Of a DNA stretch of 7,819 nucleotides, positions 5,180 through 7,819 are shown piece after piece. The notes under the pieces were generated by a model. That model saw nothing but the letters and a program-made list of their open reading frames with translations. It ran no database searches and was not told where the DNA came from. Both the position numbers and the translations under genes were made by a program. This stretch comes from Thiotrichales bacterium (lineage in GTDB: Bacteria > Pseudomonadota > Gammaproteobacteria > Thiomicrospirales > Thiomicrospiraceae), in the NCBI GenBank assembly GCA_027036095.1, contig JALVTA010000103.1, positions 1 through 7,819 on the forward strand, in the 5' to 3' direction. Positions within the stretch are counted from its first letter, which is position 1; the number at the start of each line of letters is the position of its first letter.

Positions 5180-6236
5180 GATCCGCCGGCTCCTGGTGCG
5201 CATCTTCACCGGCCGCCTGCGCCTCACGCCGCCGCTCGGACAGCGCCTGCGCCACCGCCTTGACCAGCTCGTCCGTACCCTTGCGCTGCGCAGCGGAGAT
5301 GGCAAATACCGGCCCCTGCCAGCCAGTGGCCTCGACAATCTCGTTCACTCTTTCCTCCACCTGTTCGGGCGGCAGCAGGTCGATCTTGTTGAGCACCAGC
5401 CAGCGGGGCTTGTCGGCCAGCTCCTGGCTGTACTTCTCCAGTTCATGCTCCACGATGCGGATGTTCTCCGCCGGATCGCTGCCATCAATGGGAGCGATGT
5501 CCACGACATGCAGCAGCAGCCCGGTACGGGACAGGTGCTTGAGAAACTGCACCCCCAGTCCCACGCCTTCCGAAGCCCCTTCGATCAGCCCCGGAATGTC
5601 GGCGATGACGAAGCTGTGCTCGGGTGAGAGGCGCACTACACCCAGATTGGGATAGAGGGTGGTGAACGGATAGTTGGCGATCTTGGGCCGGGCGGCGGAG
5701 ACGGCGGCAATCAGGCTGGACTTGCCGGCATTGGGCAGTCCCAGCAGCCCCACATCCGCCAGTACCTTGAGCTCCAGCTTCAGAGTGCGCGCCTCACCCG
5801 GCTCGCCCCGGGTGCACTGGCGGGGGGTGCGATTTGTGCTGGACTTGAAGTGCACGTTGCCCAGCCCGTGCTTGCCGCCACGGGCTACCAGCAGCGTCTG
5901 GCCGTCTTCGGTAAGATCGCCAATCACCTCCTGGGTGTCGGCATCGATGACGGTGGTGCCCTCCGGCACCCTGATGTAGAGGTCCTCACCGGAGCGGCCT
6001 GTCTTCTGCTGCCCCTGACCGGGGCGGCCGTTTTCCGCCCTGTATTCACGCACATACTGGAAGTCCACCAGCGTGTTCAGGCTGCGGTCGGCCACCAGAT
6101 ACACGCTGCCGCCATCCCCGCCATCCCCGCCATTGGGGCCACCGAAGGGAATGTATTTCTCCCGGCGGAAGCTGACGATGCCGTCACCGCCCCGCCCGGC
6201 CTGAACGTGAATCTGCGCCTCATCGACAAACTTCAT
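5169..6236 (-). CDS. obg: Obg-family GTPase (CgtA/ObgE)
   Basis: A 355-residue Obg GTPase that binds the 50S ribosomal subunit, acts in its late assembly and links to stress responses. The glycine-rich Obg fold covers residues 1-158, with the repeated GGDGGDGG stretch (46-53 region), RPGQGQQKTGRSG and GGKHGLGN. The G domain follows: P-loop GLPNAGKSS (166-174), switch I TTLYPNLG (192-199), DIPGL (213-217), NKID (283-286) and SAA (314-316). The C-terminal tail is short and charged, as is usual for the variable end; the protein is shorter than E. coli ObgE (390). The start has GGAGGG 6 bases upstream. The gene follows the terminator behind rpmA, so it depends on read-through or on an unseen promoter of its own, and it overlaps proB by 11 bases. 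Confidence 0.98.
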   Translation of the reverse strand: MKFVDEAQIHVQAGRGGDGIVSFRREKYIPFGGPNGGDGGDGGSVYLVADRSLNTLVDFQYVREYRAENGRPGQGQQKTGRSGEDLYIRVPEGTTVIDADTQEVIGDLTEDGQTLLVARGGKHGLGNVHFKSSTNRTPRQCTRGEPGEARTLKLELKVLADVGLLGLPNAGKSSLIAAVSAARPKIANYPFTTLYPNLGVVRLSPEHSFVIADIPGLIEGASEGVGLGVQFLKHLSRTGLLLHVVDIAPIDGSDPAENIRIVEHELEKYSQELADKPRWLVLNKIDLLPPEQVEERVNEIVEATGWQGPVFAISAAQRKGTDELVKAVAQALSERRREAQAAGEDAHQEPADHEA

Positions 6237-6281
6237 GGCCTGCCCTCCGTTGCTGCCTCCATTTTATTCCGCAACGCAAAC

Positions 6282-6308
6282 AAAAACGCCCCGACTGAGC
6301 GGGGCGTT
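6282..6308 (-). terminator. Rho-independent terminator between rpmA and obg
   Basis: On the minus strand a 9-bp stem (AACGCCCCG / CGGGGCGTT, plus-strand arms 6285-6293 and 6300-6308) with a 6-base loop runs into a T-rich tail (TTTTTG then TTTG). It lies 25 bases past the rpmA stop and probably reduces expression of obg and proB relative to the ribosomal protein genes. Confidence 0.88.
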
Positions 6309-6332
6309 CGGCATGCGGCTCAGGAGGCGTGA

Positions 6333-6590
6333 TTACTCGGCCACCACCGTCACGTAGGTGCGCATCGGCTTGCCCTTGCGCACGAACTGGACCTTGCCGT
6401 CGGCCAGCGCGAACAGGGTGTCATCCTTGCCGCGGCCTACATTGTCACCGGCGTGGTACCTGGTGCCGCGCTGACGCACGATGATGTTGCCGGCACGAAC
6501 GGCTTCGCCGCCGAACTTCTTGATGCCGAGACGTTTGGCTTTCGAATCGCGACCGTTACGCGTTGAGCCAGCTGCTTTCTTGTGTGCCAT
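6333..6590 (-). CDS. rpmA: 50S ribosomal protein L27
   Basis: An 85-residue bL27, the usual bacterial length. The N-terminus MAHKKAAGSTRNGRDS reaches toward the peptidyl-transferase centre of the 50S subunit. KRLGIKKFGGE, AGNIIVRQRGT and FHAG-like YHAGDNVGRGKDDTLFAL are family signatures. There is no cleaved leader of the Firmicutes type; the protein starts directly with MAHKK. It lies 37 bases behind rplU in the same transcript and is followed by a strong terminator. Confidence 0.99.
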   Translation of the reverse strand: MAHKKAAGSTRNGRDSKAKRLGIKKFGGEAVRAGNIIVRQRGTRYHAGDNVGRGKDDTLFALADGKVQFVRKGKPMRTYVTVVAE

Positions 6591-6627
6591 GTCCTGTTTC
6601 CTCTCGTAATGCGCTCAGAGATGAAAT

Positions 6628-6942
6628 TTAGGCGGAAATGCCGGTAATTTCAATTTCGGTGTAGTTCTGGCGATGGCCCTTCTTCAGGCGCGAACGGTTC
6701 TTGCGGCGGCGGAACTTGATGATGGTCACCTTCTTGCCGCGGCCATGACCCTTGACGGTAGCCTCGACGCTGGCGCCTTCCACAACCGGGGTGCCCACCT
6801 TGATGTCAGCCCCTTCGCCGACCAGCAGAACTTCGTCGAACTTGACCTTGTCGCCTTCAGCGGCATCAATGGACTCGATGCGCAGCACATCGCCCTCACG
6901 CACCTTGTATTGCTTGCCACCGGTCTTGATGACTGCGTACAT
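6628..6942 (-). CDS. rplU: 50S ribosomal protein L21
   Basis: A 104-residue bL21 (E. coli: 103). It binds 23S rRNA in the 50S subunit. MYAVIKTGGKQYKVREGD is the canonical start, and the C-terminal KFRRRKNRSRLKKGHRQ is the basic rRNA-binding signature. The ATG at 6942 is chosen over an upstream in-frame codon at 6987 because the L21 homology begins exactly here and AGGAGAG lies 6 bases upstream; the extra 15 codons would include the leader. It is the first gene of rplU-rpmA and is read from a strong sigma-70 promoter at 7014-7042. Confidence 0.99.
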   Translation of the reverse strand: MYAVIKTGGKQYKVREGDVLRIESIDAAEGDKVKFDEVLLVGEGADIKVGTPVVEGASVEATVKGHGRGKKVTIIKFRRRKNRSRLKKGHRQNYTEIEITGISA

Positions 6943-6966
6943 CTTGCTCTCTCCTGGATAGACTGC

Positions 6967-6993
6967 CTGTGTCGCCACGCGCTGCACAGCGAC
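6967..6993 (-). other. Hairpin-forming segment in the rplU leader
   Basis: In the predicted leader of about 65 bases, the minus strand holds GTCGC...GCGAC (6993-6989 with 6975-6971) and CTGTG...CACAG (6989-6985 with 6971-6967). The two pairings share a base at each side and so exclude each other as nested stems. This could be a structured leader for ribosomal-protein feedback or simply a GC-rich fold. The existence of the complementary arms is seen; any function is a guess. Confidence 0.35.
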
Positions 6994-7013
6994 GGAAATT
7001 CTGGAAAAGCGGA

Positions 7014-7042
7014 ATTATAGTGCCTTGTCAAAGGCAGGTCAA
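7014..7042 (-). promoter_or_regulatory. Sigma-70 promoter of rplU-rpmA
   Basis: On the minus strand TTGACC (7042 to 7037) and a perfect TATAAT (7019 to 7014) are 17 bases apart, with an A/T-tract just upstream of the -35 that could serve as an UP element. Initiation is expected near 7007. The spacer is almost entirely filled by the inverted repeat TGCCTT-N4-AAGGCA. Confidence 0.9.
7021..7036. repeat. Inverted repeat inside the rplU promoter spacer
   Basis: A perfect 6-bp inverted repeat TGCCTT-GTCA-AAGGCA lies exactly between the -35 and -10 hexamers of the rplU promoter. The size and place are those of a repressor operator, but no known regulator is recognised. Confidence 0.6.
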
Positions 7043-7084
7043 AAAGTTTTTTCCACAGGCCCGATGTGACGGGTCTGACACGCC

Positions 7085-7107
7085 GCCCCGGGCATTGGGG
7101 CTACAAT
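7085..7107 (+). promoter_or_regulatory. Candidate ispB promoter -10 region with inverted repeat
   Basis: TACAAT at 7102-7107 (five of six consensus bases) would start transcription near 7114, about 23 bases before the ispB ATG. No good -35 is seen 16 to 18 bases upstream; CTGACA lies about 21 bases away. The space directly upstream is a GCCCC-N7-GGGGC inverted repeat (7085-7101), which may be a binding site or chance in GC-rich DNA. Confidence 0.4.
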
Positions 7108-7136
7108 ATGCCGAATACGCTCATTTGGACGACAGC

Positions 7137-7819
7137 ATGGATTTCGAGCAGATTCGCGCCCTGATCGCCGACGACATTGCCGCCACCGACCGGCTCATCC
7201 TCGAGCGGACCCGCTCGGATGTGGTGCTGATCAACCAGATCGGCCACTACATCATCAGCAGCGGCGGCAAGCGGCTGCGCCCGCTGCTGGTGCTGCTGAG
7301 CGCCCGCGCCTGCGGCTACGAGGGCCGCCATCACCATACCATGGCGGCGGTGATCGAATACATCCACACCTCCACCCTGCTGCATGACGATGTGGTGGAC
7401 GAATCCGACACCCGGCGCGGGCGCGAGACGGCCAACGCCGTGTGGGGCAACGCCGCAAGCGTGCTGGTGGGCGACTTCCTCTACTCCCGCTCCTTCGAGA
7501 TGATGGTGGAGCCAGGGCTGATGCGCATCATGGAAGTGATGAGCGAGGCCACCAACGTCATCGCCGCAGGCGAGGTGATGCAGCTGCTCAACATCGGCAA
7601 TGCGGAGGTGGACGAGGCCGGCTATCTGGAGGTGATCTACCGCAAGACGGCCAAACTGTTCGAGGCGGCGGCGCGCATGGGGCCGGTACTGACCGGGCAG
7701 CCGGAGCTGGAAGAGCCTTTCGCCGCCTACGGACGCCATCTGGGTGCCGCCTTTCAGCTGATCGACGATGCCCTCGACTACATGGGCGACCCGGAGAAGC
7801 TGGGCAAGAACATCGGCGA
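7137..7819 (+). CDS. ispB: Long-chain polyprenyl diphosphate synthase, octaprenyl type (partial, 3' end outside window)
   Basis: The first 227 codons are present, open to the window edge. The enzyme extends farnesyl diphosphate with isopentenyl diphosphate to make the isoprenoid side chain of ubiquinone or menaquinone. GGKRLRP (43-49) binds the pyrophosphate of isopentenyl diphosphate. The first aspartate-rich motif is LLHDDVVDESDTRRG (DDVVD at 84-88) and the second is FQLIDDALDY (DDALD at 210-214). VWGNAASVLVGDFLYSRSF (102-120) is also typical of the trans-prenyltransferase fold. Chain length cannot be read with certainty; the octaprenyl call rests on the gene context, since ispB is divergent from rplU in many gammaproteobacteria. 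The ATG at 7137 has only a weak ribosome binding site. An in-frame TTG four codons upstream is no better. Confidence 0.95.
   Translation, partial: MDFEQIRALIADDIAATDRLILERTRSDVVLINQIGHYIISSGGKRLRPLLVLLSARACGYEGRHHHTMAAVIEYIHTSTLLHDDVVDESDTRRGRETANAVWGNAASVLVGDFLYSRSFEMMVEPGLMRIMEVMSEATNVIAAGEVMQLLNIGNAEVDEAGYLEVIYRKTAKLFEAAARMGPVLTGQPELEEPFAAYGRHLGAAFQLIDDALDYMGDPEKLGKNIG

Noticed and set aside
5180..5338. N-terminal extension of proB by 53 codons
   Set aside because: It lies inside obg, is Arg/Ser-rich and has no ProB similarity; homology begins after the ATG at 5179.
6081..6140. Short tandem repeat (ccgccatcc-type units)
   Set aside because: It encodes the conserved GGDGGDGG of the Obg domain and is not an independent repeat.
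7101..7739. A 212-codon minus-strand open frame opposite ispB
   Set aside because: The plus strand encodes IspB with both aspartate-rich motifs; the minus frame is His/Gln/Val-rich antisense.
1..7819. Mobile elements, CRISPR, tRNA/rRNA, prophage or defence genes
   Set aside because: No transposase, terminal inverted repeats, direct-repeat arrays, tRNA-like cloverleaf or defence domain was seen; all stretches are explained by housekeeping or envelope genes and their control regions.

Overview
The window is a GC-rich stretch of chromosome from a gammaproteobacterium that is probably not enteric. The order ispB (divergent) / rplU-rpmA-obg-proB is the arrangement known from Pseudomonas and relatives, and proB sits behind obg instead of next to proA as in E. 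coli. GroEL, GroES, L21, L27, Obg and ProB are all full length and proteobacterial in character. The genus cannot be fixed from the sequence. A Chromatiales-like or related lineage is only a guess.

Layout, right to left, because nearly everything is on the minus strand. At the right edge, ispB (7137 to the window end, 3' truncated) is the only plus-strand gene. It diverges from rplU across a 194-base intergenic region that holds a near-consensus sigma-70 promoter for rplU. The block rplU (L21), rpmA (L27), strong terminator, obg, proB follows, with obg and proB overlapping by 11 bases. Next is groS-groL, with a rich control region between proB and groS: an RpoH (sigma-32) heat-shock promoter, a sigma-70 promoter and a CIRCE (HrcA) operator placed over the sigma-70 start. 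groL ends at a textbook terminator. Beyond it are two envelope genes, a 200-residue lipoprotein of unknown function and a 268-residue exported alpha/beta-hydrolase (lipase/esterase type). At the left edge is the N-terminus of what is probably a heavy-metal P-type ATPase, with a cysteine-rich leader and a Fur-family-like operator over its promoter.

How the genes relate: the right half makes ribosomal proteins, a ribosome-assembly GTPase, the first enzyme of proline synthesis and the quinone side-chain synthase. The centre is the essential chaperonin. The left part deals with envelope and metal homeostasis. I find no mobile element, CRISPR array, tRNA, rRNA, prophage gene or defence system, and no convincing new multi-gene system. 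The most interesting signals are regulatory: the triple control of groESL, palindromes inside the spacers of the rplU and ispB promoters, a refolding-type hairpin pair in the rplU leader, and the Fur/Zur-like site before the ATPase. All are pattern calls made by eye, without alignment or searches.
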